Origin: Corylus avellana | Lineage: Eukaryota > Streptophyta > Magnoliopsida > Fagales > Betulaceae | Direction: 5' to 3' | DNA length: 64,000 nt | Assembly: GCF_901000735.1 (NCBI RefSeq) | Contig: NC_081543.1 | Location: 8,849,921-8,913,920, forward strand | In this document: piece by piece, positions 48,901-59,399 of the stretch | Position numbering within the stretch: the stretch's first letter is position 1 | Layout: each line of letters opens with the position of its first letter | Notes under the pieces: generated by a model | The model's database searches: none | What the model was told of the DNA's origin: nothing | The model's input: only the letters and a program-made list of their open reading frames with translations | Made by a program: the position numbers and the translations under genes

Positions 48901-51900
48901 TGACAAGATACTCAGTGGAGATATGGTTATACCATTTGTGAAGTCTAAAGATCAGTTAGTTGATATGTTCACAAAATCTTTGTGTAGAACTTGATTGGAG
49001 TTTATTTGTTCCAAGTAGCTTCTATAACATATTTGCTCCAGCTTGGGGTTGTGGGTGGGGGGAGAGAGTGTTAATAGGAACTTAGAGTAGTTAGTTTGTT
49101 AGATTTGTTACATGGGTAGTTTGGTCATTGTACTCTCATCTTTAAAATCTATAAATTGAATGTGAGAGGGCTATGATCACTATCTAACTAGCCTCTCTCG
49201 TTTCTATATATCTCTTTGCTGAATTCCCGGACATCTTGGATCTCTTGGAAGGAGAAAAAATTATCCAAATATTTTGTACCATAAAGGGGAAACCATTATT
49301 ATAATGTCATTCACTGGAGCAATTTATCATACTGGATAATCTCTCAAAACCAGTTTGATCTGAGTTCACAAATATGAGTCTTATGGTATGTGAGTCCTTT
49401 AACATGTGCATTTAAATATTATTTGTTATTTGTGAGAAACTTAGTATAAAATATACAATCTCCTTCTATTGTTTAATCCTATGCAGGATGGCTAACTTGA
49501 CATGTACATAACGTTTCTAATTTCAGAGTTTTAGTTGAACAACTGGAAAGGGTGAATGTCAGTCAGATGGAAAATGATGCCCAAACTGCATTTTGGATCA
49601 ATGTGTACAATGCTCTTGTTATGCATGTAAGAATCATACCAAGTGTTGGTTTGCTCTTGCCAATTTTTGCTACATATAACTGTCTTTGTCTATTATGCCT
49701 TGTGCAGGCATATTTAGCATATGGGATACCCCACAACTCTTTGAGAAGGTTAGCATTGTTTCACAAGGTAGTGCTCTTCTTTGTTTTGCTCTAACCATTG
49801 ATTAAAAAGAAGTTTTTAAGTCTCACAGTGTATACGAAAAACTACCAAAAAAAAAAATTGTTGGAGCAGAGAATGTACAATTGCTTAAGCAAGCCTATCA
49901 AAATCTACAAGATTGCACTTTCCTTTTTTCTGACACCAAACCTGCCTTCCAGTGATGCCTGTACCAGGGGTATGTTTGAGAGATGCTTTGATAGTTTCAC
50001 CAGTTCACCTATTCTAGAATTTAGCAAAATTCTTTTGTTCTCAAAATTGAGTTTATCAGGTTATTTCTATTGCCATTGCCCACTTTTTAGGAGGAGACAT
50101 TCATTCCTTTATTTTTTTTAATAAACTATTTTTTGAGGGATATCAAATGGAGAATCAAACCATAAAGTTTTATAAACTCTCAGTAGTTTCCCAAGTTTCC
50201 ATTGTCTTTTTTCCTCTCCTAATGTTTGTACCCTTTAGACTTTCTCTCTTTTCTGAAATTGTAAAAAATTTGTTGATGGATTTGTTTGTATAGTGCAGGC
50301 TGCATACAACATTGGTGGCCATATCATAAGTGCAAATGCTATAGAACATTCAATATTTTGCTTCCGAACTCCCCGAATTGGACGGGTATTCCTCTTACTG
50401 TCACTAAAGAACACAGAAATATACACATGCACAAATAGTGGAAAATATAGGTGGACCTCACACCATCCAGACAATTATTTTTATATCATTATGATTAACA
50501 CCAAGAGATGATTGGTGGTATTGGCTAGCTTAGTTGTAGATTGCTTCACTTGACCTACTTACCAGTCATGCTGCTTGTTTTCTTCTGTTTTTTGGAGATT
50601 CTATAAATATAGTCATGGTTAGACAAAATTATCCATATATAAGTTAAGTTGGATATGCCTTTAACTTATAACATGATTCCACTTATTTTTGAGATTACCG
50701 CTTGAACTGTTTCTTTCTTTCATAGAATAAATCTTAGGATGGAAAGGTGAATAATTAGGTGAACATCAACAGCTTTTAGTAACCAAGATGAGTTGCTTCC
50801 TTAATGTAAGCAGGAAGATAAAATTGTCAAAGGATTCTAATTATATAGCATTTCGTCAATGAGATACGGTTGCTTGACTATTTATCTGCCTTTACTTAAA
50901 TTTCAGTGGCTAGAAAACATCCTTTCCACTGCCTTGAGAAAAAAATCCGGTGAAGAAAGACAACTCAGTTCAAAATTGGGTCTTCCAAGTTCCCAACCCC
51001 TTGTCTGCTTTGCCCTTTGTACTGGAGCTTTTTCTGATCCTGTGGTAAGCTTCTCACTTCTGTTACTCTTCCTTTTGCACGATAATGAAGTTTGAATATT
51101 ATTATGTAAAGGTTATCAGTTATAATACTAAGTTCTTAGATCAAAACAAAATGAAATGTTAGATTTCACTGGTTCTCAATATCTGTTGGATGAGTCCATT
51201 GCATTCCATTGATGTTGCTTTAGTTAATTACCTGGTATTGGCATGTCATTCTGCAATTTAAAGTGTCCAGTAGCGTGTTTATGAATGTATTATGAGTCAG
51301 TTTTGTCCACTGTTAATATTTCTATGTTTGATTAATGTCTTCATCAAAATTTTGTTTGGTAATTTGTGAGGATGTAACTTTTATGCTCTATAGTCAGGGC
51401 ATGTTTGGGTGTGCGTTTGAGGGGCCTAAAGTTCATTTAACACTCAAAAAGTCCGTTTGAAAAAAAAGTTCTTGTTTGATAATTTGTGAGGATGTAACTT
51501 TTATGCTCTATAGTTAGTATTGTATAACTGGAGAGCAGTTCTGGTTTTCATCTACATGGTGGGCTGGATCAGTGCTGATATGATATGTGAATGCAATAAA
51601 ACTTGAACAGTAAATTTAGGGGTCGTAGAGCCAACTTGAAGGAAACCTCTCTCTCTCTCTCTCTCTCTTATTCTCACCTCTCCTCAACACCATGCCTATA
51701 TGGCCACCATTAGCACCACTGTTACCCTGACCTCATTTCATGAGGCCAATAAACATCCTCAATGGCGTGAGGCGATGGCTACCAAAATCGAAGCATTGGA
51801 AGCCAACCACACTTGGCGCCTCCGTCCTCTTCCTCTTGGAAAACATGTGATTGGTTGCAAGTAAGAAAACGGATGCGCGTTAGCGCAACGGCTTTTGCTC

Positions 51901-53063
51901 TAGCGCGCTCAGTCCATTGCTGAAACCTGAACAGTAAAATTAGGGTTCATTGAGGCAACTTGAAGGAAACATGAACCTCGCTACAATTATTTCAATGACA
52001 TCATTCCCGGTGTCTTCTATGAGGGTGATAGAAAGATAGTGCTTAGGCATGTAGTTTTACTTACAACTTCTCTTTCCACTTCTTGGTTCAGGGCCGGCTT
52101 AATAGTATAGGCAAACAAGGCCCCTGCTTATGGCCCTAAAAAAAGGTCGTTTATACAAAATTTGTAAAAATAAAAAGTAAAAGAATGTGAATGGCCGTAG
52201 GAAAAATAAAATGAGAGGAGGGCCATTTGGCATCCTATTAGGGCTTAGAAAAAGAAAAAAAAAAAAAATTACTTCAATTGAAATACTAAGCTATATAAAA
52301 AAAATTAGATTTTTTGGTAAATGCTTGCATTGGTTAGAGAATATTATTGACAATACCTGTCACAGTTGCTTTTACGGCAATAAGTTTTTCAAAACTAAAA
52401 TTAATCGACTGTCACAAAAAGTATCAAATTGAGTCATATTTAATATAAAAAATTATAATATCACTATTTTACAATCAAATGGCCCCATCTTAACTTTTTG
52501 CCCTAAACCTCAATTTTCATTGAGCCGCCCATCGTGGCTAACCTTTTTAACTTATTTTCTCCCCCAAATTAGCTTGTTTTGGCTGCTTTTGGCAACCAGT
52601 TGAAATGATGGAATAACTTCTGTAATTTGCTTTGATTGTAAGTCATGCTTCCATGGTGTTACTTACGAATTCATCATGATCTTGATATGCTGCTTAGGGT
52701 TGATTAATAGCTTACTAGTTAAATTTTGTGCAGCTAAAATTCTACACAGCATCAAATGTTAGAGAGGAATTGGAAGCCGCGAAAAGAGAGTTTCTTCAAG
52801 CAAATGTAGTGGTGAAGAAGTCTAGGAAAGTGTCTCTACCAAAGGTGCTGGAGAGATATGCTAGGGAAGCATCTGTAAGCTCGGATCATCTTTTAACATG
52901 GGTCTCTGAAAATGTTGATAAGAAGCTACATGATTCTATACATAAATGCATTGACCAGAAATCCGGCAAGAGGGCATCTCAGATCATAGAGTGGCTGCCT
53001 TACAGTTCAAGGTTCTGCTACTTGTTCTCAAAGGATTTAACAGAGAAGCCATGGTGGTTGTGA
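39960..53063 (+). CDS. DUF547 protein with MIP1-type leucine zipper
   Basis: Eleven exons: 39960-40066, 40638-40713, 40905-41015, 42195-42311, 43774-44124, 45080-45402, 49527-49626, 49708-49767, 50299-50385, 50907-51044, 52734-53063. They join in frame to 599 residues. Residues about 99-165 form a coiled coil ([31 protein letters not shown]), the ternary-complex-factor MIP1 leucine-zipper domain. A serine-rich linker follows. DUF547 spans about 360-510 ([42 protein letters not shown]). The C-terminus has [11 protein letters not shown] and ends KPWWL. Family function is poorly known; it is predicted to act through protein-protein contacts. The gene spreads over 13 kb because introns 3, 4, 6 and 10 hold transposon pieces. 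Start is the first of two adjacent ATGs. Confidence 0.9.
41185..41425 (-). pseudogene. Gypsy integrase fragment in intron 3
   Basis: On the minus strand it reads [18 protein letters not shown], then [13 protein letters not shown] and [14 protein letters not shown]. This is the linker and start of the integrase core of plant Ty3-gypsy elements, including the first catalytic Asp region. There is a stop just upstream of AEHH and no flanking pol, so it is a dead fragment. Confidence 0.75.
41812..41971. repeat. MITE (GAGTAAT family) in intron 3
   Basis: Inverted ends GAGTAATTCTAAGTGG and GAGTAATTCTAGGTGG. Arms of about 60 bp pair closely, including TACTTGTGTCCTACTAAGAA. The best-preserved copy of the family in the window. 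Confidence 0.85.
44603..44724 (+). mobile_element. tRNA-derived SINE in intron 5
   Basis: Head ATAACTCAATCAGCTGGAG, box-B-like TTAGAATCC, a C-rich stretch and an A tail. The exact 12-bp duplication TACTGAAATTTC lies at 44591-44602 and 44725-44736. Same family as 9385-9483 and 26489-26606. Confidence 0.85.
45799..49221 (+). mobile_element. Decayed copia retrotransposon in intron 6, with nested insert
   Basis: LTR-like repeats at about 45799-45965 and 49069-49221 share TTTGTTAGATTTGTT, GAGGGCTATGATCA and CTATCTAACTAGCCTCTCT. TGGTATCGGAGC follows the left one (tRNA-Met primer site), and GGGGGGAGAGAGTGT precedes the right one. The interior, 48170-49000, reads with stops and shifts as copia RT/RNase [30 protein letters not shown] minus-strand copia piece (about 46190-48165) sits inside it. 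Confidence 0.75.
46190..48165 (-). mobile_element. Minus-strand copia fragment nested in the plus-strand copia
   Basis: The LTR end lies near 46190-46411 (minus strand starts TGTTGATGATATGCGGC, preceded by the purine tract AAGGGAGAG). On the minus strand it reads [16 protein letters not shown] sequence at 46728-46985 ([20 protein letters not shown]), the end of copia reverse transcriptase. Degenerate RT and linker sequence runs up to about 48165. The 5' half is missing. Confidence 0.7.
51695..51865 (+). pseudogene. Copia reverse transcriptase fragment in intron 10
   Basis: Plus-strand frame: [20 protein letters not shown], then [10 protein letters not shown] and [11 protein letters not shown]. 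This is the N-terminal boundary of the copia RT domain (normally followed by W-V-Y-K), ending in TAA. A CT microsatellite is next to it at 51643-51668. Confidence 0.75.
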
Positions 53064-53436
53064 GGGTCTTCCCAAATTTATGCACTTTCTTCCGGACCAC
53101 TGTAATCTAACCTAATATCAGATAATTTTCTAATGGCTTGAATTTCGTAATTTGAAAATCTATAATTTCTCTAAAATTGTAGAGATTCTGATCTGCTGAT
53201 TTTCTAGTCTGATGAGCTTAACATTGTAATTGCATGTAATATATAGCACCAACTTTAGCTGTTGCGTGAGTAAGTTTGACTTCTTAATGTAAGAACACTT
53301 TAATGTAATATTATTGAAGTATTCATTATGATTTATGTAGTTTTTTTTTTTAAAAAAAAAATTCTCCATGTCCTTGGATTAAATACCTATTCTTGGCTAC
53401 TTCATACGTTAATAATGCTATATTATTCTTTTGCTT
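53064..53436. other. 3' flank of the DUF547 gene
   Basis: Probable 3' UTR and terminator region. No plant polyadenylation signal stands out. A T9-A9 run lies near 53341. Confidence 0.35.
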
Positions 53437-53455
53437 AACTATATAATATCATTAT

Positions 53456-53691
53456 ATAGTTAGATCAGTTCTACGCTCTCTACGAAGCTGGTCTTGCTGC
53501 TATGTAAGAAGAGAGGCTAATCATGCTGTCCATATAATGGCAAAGAATGTCACACAACAGGTCCTAGATAGGGTCTGGTTGGAGGATACTCCTGATTGTA
53601 TCAGGGATGTTATTTTGATGGAGCAAATTGCTCTGTCAATGAATATTTGATGAAATACAAAAGCCATTTTATCCAAAAAAAAAAAAAAAAA
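53456..53691 (+). mobile_element. 5'-truncated LINE end with 19-bp target duplication
   Basis: The frame reads SWSCCYVRREANHAVHIMAK, then WLEDTPDCIRDVILMEQIAL, to a TGA, the C-terminal part of an L1 RNase H domain. A short 3' UTR and a poly-A tail follow. The exact duplication AACTATATAATATCATTAT flanks it (53437-53455 and 53692-53710). Related to the LINE at 24925-26229. Confidence 0.9.
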
Positions 53692-53727
53692 AACTATATA
53701 ATATCATTATTAACTGATGGCCATAAT

Positions 53728-53907
53728 ATATGGGTGCGAACAATCCCTTGGAGCCACACCCCCTAATGAAAAGCTAGCAATTTAATCAGTTCCGTGTAAG
53801 AAAACTTTCAAGGGTGTGGGTCACGTGATTGGGGTTTACTCTGTAGGGGTGGGTTTGAAGGGCTCTGCCTTAGAGAGGTTCCTCGACATCTCAAAAAAAA
53901 AAAAAAA
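53728..53907 (+). mobile_element. SINE-like retroposon with 16-bp target duplication
   Basis: It starts ATATGGGTGCGAACAATCCC, contains GGGTCACGTGATTGGGG, and ends in a poly-A tail of about 18. The exact duplication AACTGATGGCCATAAT is at 53712-53727 and 53908-53923. It differs in sequence from the tRNA-type SINEs above. It begins two bases after the LINE's right-hand duplication. Confidence 0.8.
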
Positions 53908-53923
53908 AACTGATGGCCATAAT

Positions 53924-54683
53924 TGGTCATGCCTCTCTCTTCATTAGCATAAATTAAGGGATTTTTGGTTTCAGATATTTGATTGCTTTCAAATTTGATC
54001 ATAATTGATTCAGATATGATTGTAATTTCAAACATTTCAGGTAGTCAGATTTGATTGTATTCAAATATGATACCATCTCTATATATGTCTTATTCTCATT
54101 TATCACAATTCTATTATAAATATGAGTTTTATGTATTGTAAATTTTATAGAAGAAATACGAGCAAAATGTAACCATTTGTGTTTTATCCTATGTCTTTAT
54201 TTTACTATTTCGCCTTTTACTTATTTATCCATTGCATTATCTTTTCTTTTAACAACTGCATCCCTAAAATCAAATGCAATAGCTCGAGATAGTTGACCTA
54301 TTACAAAAACAAAAACAAAAAATTGAATAAAATTTGTTTTCGTAAAAAGAAAAGAATTTTTTTTTTTTTTTTTGCATTCTAGCATCTATCAGACTATCAC
54401 GTATATCTTCGTTGAATTGGCATGCTCTATCTATCCTTAATTAGAAAGAACAAAAAAATGATAATGGTGAATTACATGCCAACTCAACTAAGATGCATGC
54501 AAAACTGACGCCATAATACAATTCATACCATGATTACATAAAAGAGGGTGTTGTTTAGATTAATCCATGAGTCAATGCGCCAAAACATATAAAAGCTCAA
54601 TTTTTTTTTTAAGTATTAATTGTATAAGTTTTTAAAAAATGTGAAAGGGATAATTCCGGTACTTTTTCTCCCAATTTATTAAC
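53924..54683. other. AT-rich stretch without genes
   Basis: Nothing recognised apart from short TTGATTGTATTCAAA-type repeats near 53980-54070 and a poly-T run near 54356. Confidence 0.4.
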
Positions 54684-56118
54684 TGATGAACACCAAATAT
54701 TGCATATTTGGGCTTCTTAATTTGTATTTGTTAATCCTTTAGCTTTATTATGTTCTGATGTTTGTGTTAGTTTTGGTGTCTTAGTGTTTTGCAGGTTGTT
54801 AAGAGAAAATTGCGGTCTCAATGTGAAAGTTGCAAAAAAGTTGGAAAAAGAGAATTTCTAGAAGTGGGATCAAGCGCACGTCACTACGCTCGAGCGCACC
54901 TGCACTCGAGTCCAGCAAGGGCACGCTTGAGCACACTCCCACCTATGCCCAAGCAAGCAATGCACAAGCGCTGCACCGCAGGACAGCTGATACATGCCTG
55001 AGTGCGATCAAGCGCATTCGTCTGACCAGCAAGCGCCGAAACTCTAAAATTAACTTATAAATACCATATTTTTCTAGGGGAATGCACCAAGGGATGCCGT
55101 TTAGTGTATTTTTCACGTTTTTTGAAATTTTGTAGCTCTGAACTTGATTCCCTTTGTAAGTTTTTAGTTTTCATGCTTTTATGGAGATTATGATTTTTGT
55201 AGTCATGAGAGGCTAAGGCTGTGTTTGGCAAAAGAATGGGCCGAACCAGACCCAAAAACCCAAAAAATTCCTCTAAAAATCAATACCAACATTCTTACTT
55301 TTTACATTACATTAATCACTTTTTATTACTATTCAAATAAAAAAATCACTATAAAACAATTTTTTTCACTTTTTTATACAAAACATTCTTATTTTTTTCT
55401 CTCACATCAATCAACTCTGCTACAGTACTGGTCAACTTCCTAAGTCCATTTCTTTGCCAAACATAGCCTAAAACCTTCAACTAAGGTTGAAGATGAAGCC
55501 TCACCATTGATTAGCAAATACGTTCTCGTTGTATTGTTCGTACAATTCCAACTTTTAATATAATTGTTGTTTTATTTCAATTCAGTTATTTGATTAAACT
55601 CTTTTAATTGAATGTTGTGATCTTCATTTGTGTAAACGTTGGATATTCGGTGTGTTTCATCCGACGGATACATCGAATCATTCAATTGAAATTGGATATC
55701 CATTGTGATTCGTAAATCAAACGGATACATTAGATGCTTTAATTTCAGTTGGGTATTCTTTGTGATTTGTTTCATGGATGGATTCATTAAATGTTTCAAT
55801 ATGTATTTTTATGAAACATAGAACAATGCATAGGGTTTTGTTGCTTGTCGGATGTATGAACAAAACATGAAAATGTGTGCTTTGATTTGGTGAGTGTGAA
55901 TTCTGAAACCTTAGTGTTTTTATCATTTGATTTATTAAATTTAATTTAGTTTACAATTTTGCAAGAAAAAGCACATCATTTTCGGAACTAGGTTAAAATA
56001 CGATTAATTTAGATAGAAATTTATTTTCACGACACAATTCCCTATGGATTTGACCTCGTACTTGCAAAAGTTATATTGCAAACGACTTGTGCACTTGCGA
56101 GTAACATTAAAACTCACA
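54684..56118 (+). mobile_element. LTR of the 3751-5145 family, plus orientation
   Basis: Starts TGATGAACACCAAATATTGC. It carries the CTCGAGCGCACC block (54866-55030), GGTTGAAGATGAAGCCTCAC, TAAACGTTGGATATTCG and TTTGACCTCGTACTTGCA, the same order as the complete LTR read in reverse. A MITE interrupts it at 55217-55468. No internal region adjoins, so it is a solo LTR or fragment. Confidence 0.65.
55217..55468. repeat. PIF/Harbinger-type MITE inside the LTR
   Basis: Ends GGCTGTGTTTGGCAAAAGAA and, from the right, GGCTATGTTTGGCAAAGAAA. The TAA target is duplicated at 55214-55216 and 55469-55471. The related LTR at about 4370-4400 has the unoccupied site (minus strand GAGAGGCTAATTCTTCAACT), which fixes the boundaries. 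Confidence 0.88.
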
Positions 56119-56934
56119 ACTTTAACGTTTGTCCATCTAATCCAATATGCACTATTTTGTGAAGTGACAAATTAGATAAACACGTTGACATCTAACGTTT
56201 AATATAATCCTATTTGTTACCCTTGACACGTAAGCCCAAAACACACCGTTCTATAATGGTATCGAGGATATTTCAATGAAGGGAAAGAGAATCTTGCTCT
56301 CTTCACTTTTAAACAATGATTAATAACAGAAAGAAAAAATTGTTGGACAAAGGAGACAATACAGATAAAATTTGCAATAGAAAGCCGAAAAAGGTTTATG
56401 GATTTGTGTCACAAGTTTTAAAGATGCCATGACAAGTTCTTGTGCCCATTTTCTTGTAATACCAAGAGCGATTTCAAAAGGTTTTCAACTCACCCTTGTT
56501 CTTGTTCTCTTTAAAAGTTGCATGATAATATGTGATAGAACAAAGAGGATCACGTTCTACCCCCAAATCAAACGCATAAGCGATTTATATAACCAAAACA
56601 AATGCATAAGCAGTTTATATACGGAAAATAAATAGCTATGCTTAATAATAAACCAACACATCAATAAAGTACATTCACACAACCACAACACAAGATTTGT
56701 TGACAAAGTAGAAAACCCTTTGAGCGCCTCAAAGGAAAAAACCACTCCAGGGCAGCCAAACCCGAGAAATCATTATATGAAGATTCAAAGTTACAAACTA
56801 GGCAATACTCACTCCCTAGATGACATCTAGACTTAGTCAGAATAACAAGCTTCCCAACTTGTCTCTATTCTGACCATCTTCATGCAGTGCATCTCTTTAC
56901 TGACCCTTCAGTAGACTTATTTCTTCAAGCTCAC
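56119..56934. other. Degenerate retrotransposon sequence
   Basis: Phrases such as TCAAAGGAAAAACCACTCC and GGGCAGCCAAACCCGAGAAA look like old LTR sequence. Short tandem phrases (AAACGCATAAGCGATTTAT, AAATGCATAAGCAGTTTAT) lie at 56568-56620. No coding potential seen. Confidence 0.35.
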
Positions 56935-57060
56935 TGTTGTGAAAACTTTAGTTACTCGCAAATGCACAAATCGTTTGCAATAAAGGGTTGCAAGTGCGAG
57001 GTCAATCCCACAGGGAATTGTGTTTATGAAAACAAAATTTATATCTAAACTAATTAAATC
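56935..57060 (-). mobile_element. LTR end interrupted by the MULE
   Basis: Starts TGTTGTGAAAACTTTAG and continues ACTCGCAAATGCACAAATCG, GAGGTCAATCCCACAGGG, TCTAAACTAATTAAATC. It then stops abruptly at the MULE end. Its relatives continue with TAACCTAGTTCC, so the rest should lie beyond the MULE's right end. Confidence 0.65.
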
Positions 57061-57240
57061 GGGGAAAATGCATTTTACCCCCCTGAAGTTTCAGGGGTTT
57101 TGCAATTTTAACCCCGAAGTTCAAAAAGTGGCAATTTACCCCCCTGAAGTTTCAAAATTTGACAATTTAAACCCTCCGTTTGTTTTTTCCGTTTAAATGG
57201 ACGGAACTCGGTGCACGTGCTCCTCACGTGACTTTTTCAC
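57061..57240. repeat. Putative MULE left terminal repeat
   Basis: C-rich tracts CCCCCCTGAAGTTTCA occur twice (57108 region and 57139 region), with CCCCGAAGTTCAAAAA between. They end in CTCCGTTTG...AAATGGACGGA. The preceding 9 bases, AATTAAATC, are the expected target duplication. Confidence 0.6.
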
Positions 57241-57969
57241 TCAAAACCTTCCAATTTAGCCCTCAGTAATATTACATGATGAACCCAACCCCTTTTCAAC
57301 CCCACCCACACACTTTGCTCGACATTCCCTCCAAACAAACCCACACACCCCCACGGAAGCACGACAAGGTGAAGAAGAAAGTTCCAAAGGCGTGCTCCTA
57401 GCCCAGCGACAGCAACGAAGTCCAAAAGTTCGCCATCTCCTCTCTTCGCCATTTCTTAAGAGGTATCTTTAGATTTCAAAATATTGGATAATGTAATGTT
57501 TTAGGGTTTTGTGTAGAGAACAAATTGGGGGTTTTGTTGGAATATTGATTAGGGTTGTTTTTGTTTAAGGGAATATTATATGCCTCTTATTTATTCTTCT
57601 TTATTATGGTTTAGCTTCCAATAAACATTACTTTTTCATGCTACAACGATTAATGGATGAACGGTTGTAAGCACTTGTAGCTTGGTTGGCCGTGGTTATT
57701 TTCTATGGTCTGAGGTAGTAGTTAATAAAATGCTACCTAATTAATTAAATAAGGAGAGGAGCAGCCAAAGCTGAACAATGTAAGTCTGAAACCCAGGCTG
57801 AAATAAGCTTCCTACACTCTTCTCCTTCTCTAATTATTTTCCCAAAAAAAGAATAGCGTAGGTTTCAGAATACGTTGGTCACATGCATGCATTATTACCC
57901 ATTTGAAATGTGATCAACAATAAAACAAATGTGGAAGCGGACTAATTATGTATTACTATATCATGTAGA

Positions 57970-58692
57970 ATGGATACCTCAAATGAAGGTGCAAGCTCAT
58001 TTGGAAGCTCATTTGGAAGCTCGTTTGGTTCAGCTCATAGCAGTGGTTCATCTGCGGTGCAGCGCGTTTGCTTCTGTGAGCGGCCGACTATTGTCAAAAC
58101 AGCCAACACTGAGAAAAACTTTGGAAGGAGGTTTGTGAGTTGCGAAAACTGGAAGGCAAGTACTTGATATTTTATGTAATCAATATATGAACTGTCATTG
58201 TTTACTGCTTTTGTTTAGTTTATTCAATTACTTTCGGTTGGTAATTGTTAGTTGTAATGTGTTTTGTAGATTAACCAAGACTGTGGTTTCTTTGAATGGC
58301 TTGATCCTAAAATGTGCTCCTTCGGTAAGAAGGTGGTACATCGTTTGCATCAAAGGCACGAATATTTAGAGGCTCAAGCGAAACGATATGAAACATTGGT
58401 TGAAGTTGAAGTTGGGAAGGTAAGAGCAGAACATGAGAAAAAAACCGTGCAGCTGAAGGCAGAAATGGAGAGTGAAGCTCGTCATATGAAGGAACAACTG
58501 CTGAATGAGATATCTCAGTATCGTAAACAACTCGAGATTGTGGACATAAAGATGAATGCAATGAAGAAGAATTACCTTACAATCATTGTATGTTCATGTA
58601 TGGTAATGATGTGTGCATTATTCATGTTGTTATTTGGATACATTCCCAATGGTCACCACGTCTGCAAATTACGTCGTGTGATGCTATCCTGA
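57970..58692 (+). CDS. GRF zinc-finger, coiled-coil, membrane-anchored protein
   Basis: Two exons, 57970-58155 and 58270-58692, give 202 residues. The N-terminus is a serine-rich run with FGSS repeats. The GRF-type zinc finger follows at about 33-75: CFCERP...NFGRRFVSC...QDCGFFEWLD, with the C-x-C, GRRF, C and C-x-FF-x-W-x-D signatures. A strongly charged coiled coil spans about 85-165. One membrane helix lies at about 168-190 (LTIIVCSCMVMMCALFMLLF), then a short basic tail. The intron has donor AAG|GCAAGT and acceptor TTGTAG, a GC-AG intron; a GT donor three bases on would hit a stop. Such GRF proteins are abundant and mostly uncharacterised in plants, and many sit in transposons. The finger probably binds nucleic acid, and the tail suggests attachment to the nuclear envelope or ER; both are inference. 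Confidence 0.75.
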
Positions 58693-59399
58693 GGTTGGTC
58701 GTCATGGTTGAGCTGGTGGAACGTGGTGTAGTTTTTTGTTGTGGTTTTGTGATATGTTAGTATATTTACCAATGTGTAATATGATAGAACTATATAGTCG
58801 TATGTGAAGTTATTTTGTCTATGACATTAGTCGATATGTTGGATCATGAATCCATTAGTCCCATGGGGATTTGTTCACTTTAAATACATTAGTGTCATGT
58901 GTTGTTTGGAGGATTTTTTTAAATTTTTTACTTTTTTTATTTTTCATTTTTTGGGCAATGAGCAATATGTTGTTGCCACGCTTTCCATAAATCATGGTAT
59001 AAGCTAAACCTTAGAAGCTTTCCATAAATCAGGGTTTATTTAATCGGAGTTATTTTGTTTTACAGGTATTAGTCCGTGTTTGATCATGAATTTGCAATTC
59101 CATTAGTCCCACGTGAGATTTGTTTAGTTAAAAGGCATTAGTTCCATGTGGGATTTGTTTAGTTTAAGGGTTTAGGGTTTAAGGTTTAGGGTTAAATCGT
59201 AAACCCTAAATTTGACCTCAACCCTAGTTTAACTCCATTAGTCCCAAGTGCGATTTATGTTGCATTATTATGTAGTACGCGATATAGTGTTGAAGACCTT
59301 ATTGTGTTCAACATCTTTCAATAAAGATCCTCAAACGAAAACAACATACGAAAACTACCAAAGGTATAAATTTGATTAAAGATACTCATATAAAAACAA
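58693..59399. other. Downstream of the GRF gene
   Basis: Probable 3' UTR, then AT-rich sequence with a triple imperfect repeat of CATTAGTCCCA-GTG-GATTTGTT (near 58853, 59100 and 59146) and a short TTTAGGGTTTAAGG run. No gene seen. Confidence 0.45.

Noticed and set aside
51870..51935. A tRNA-like GC-rich hairpin (GCGCGTTAGCGCAACGG)
   Set aside because: A short stem can form, but there is no cloverleaf or box B, and it lies next to a copia fragment.
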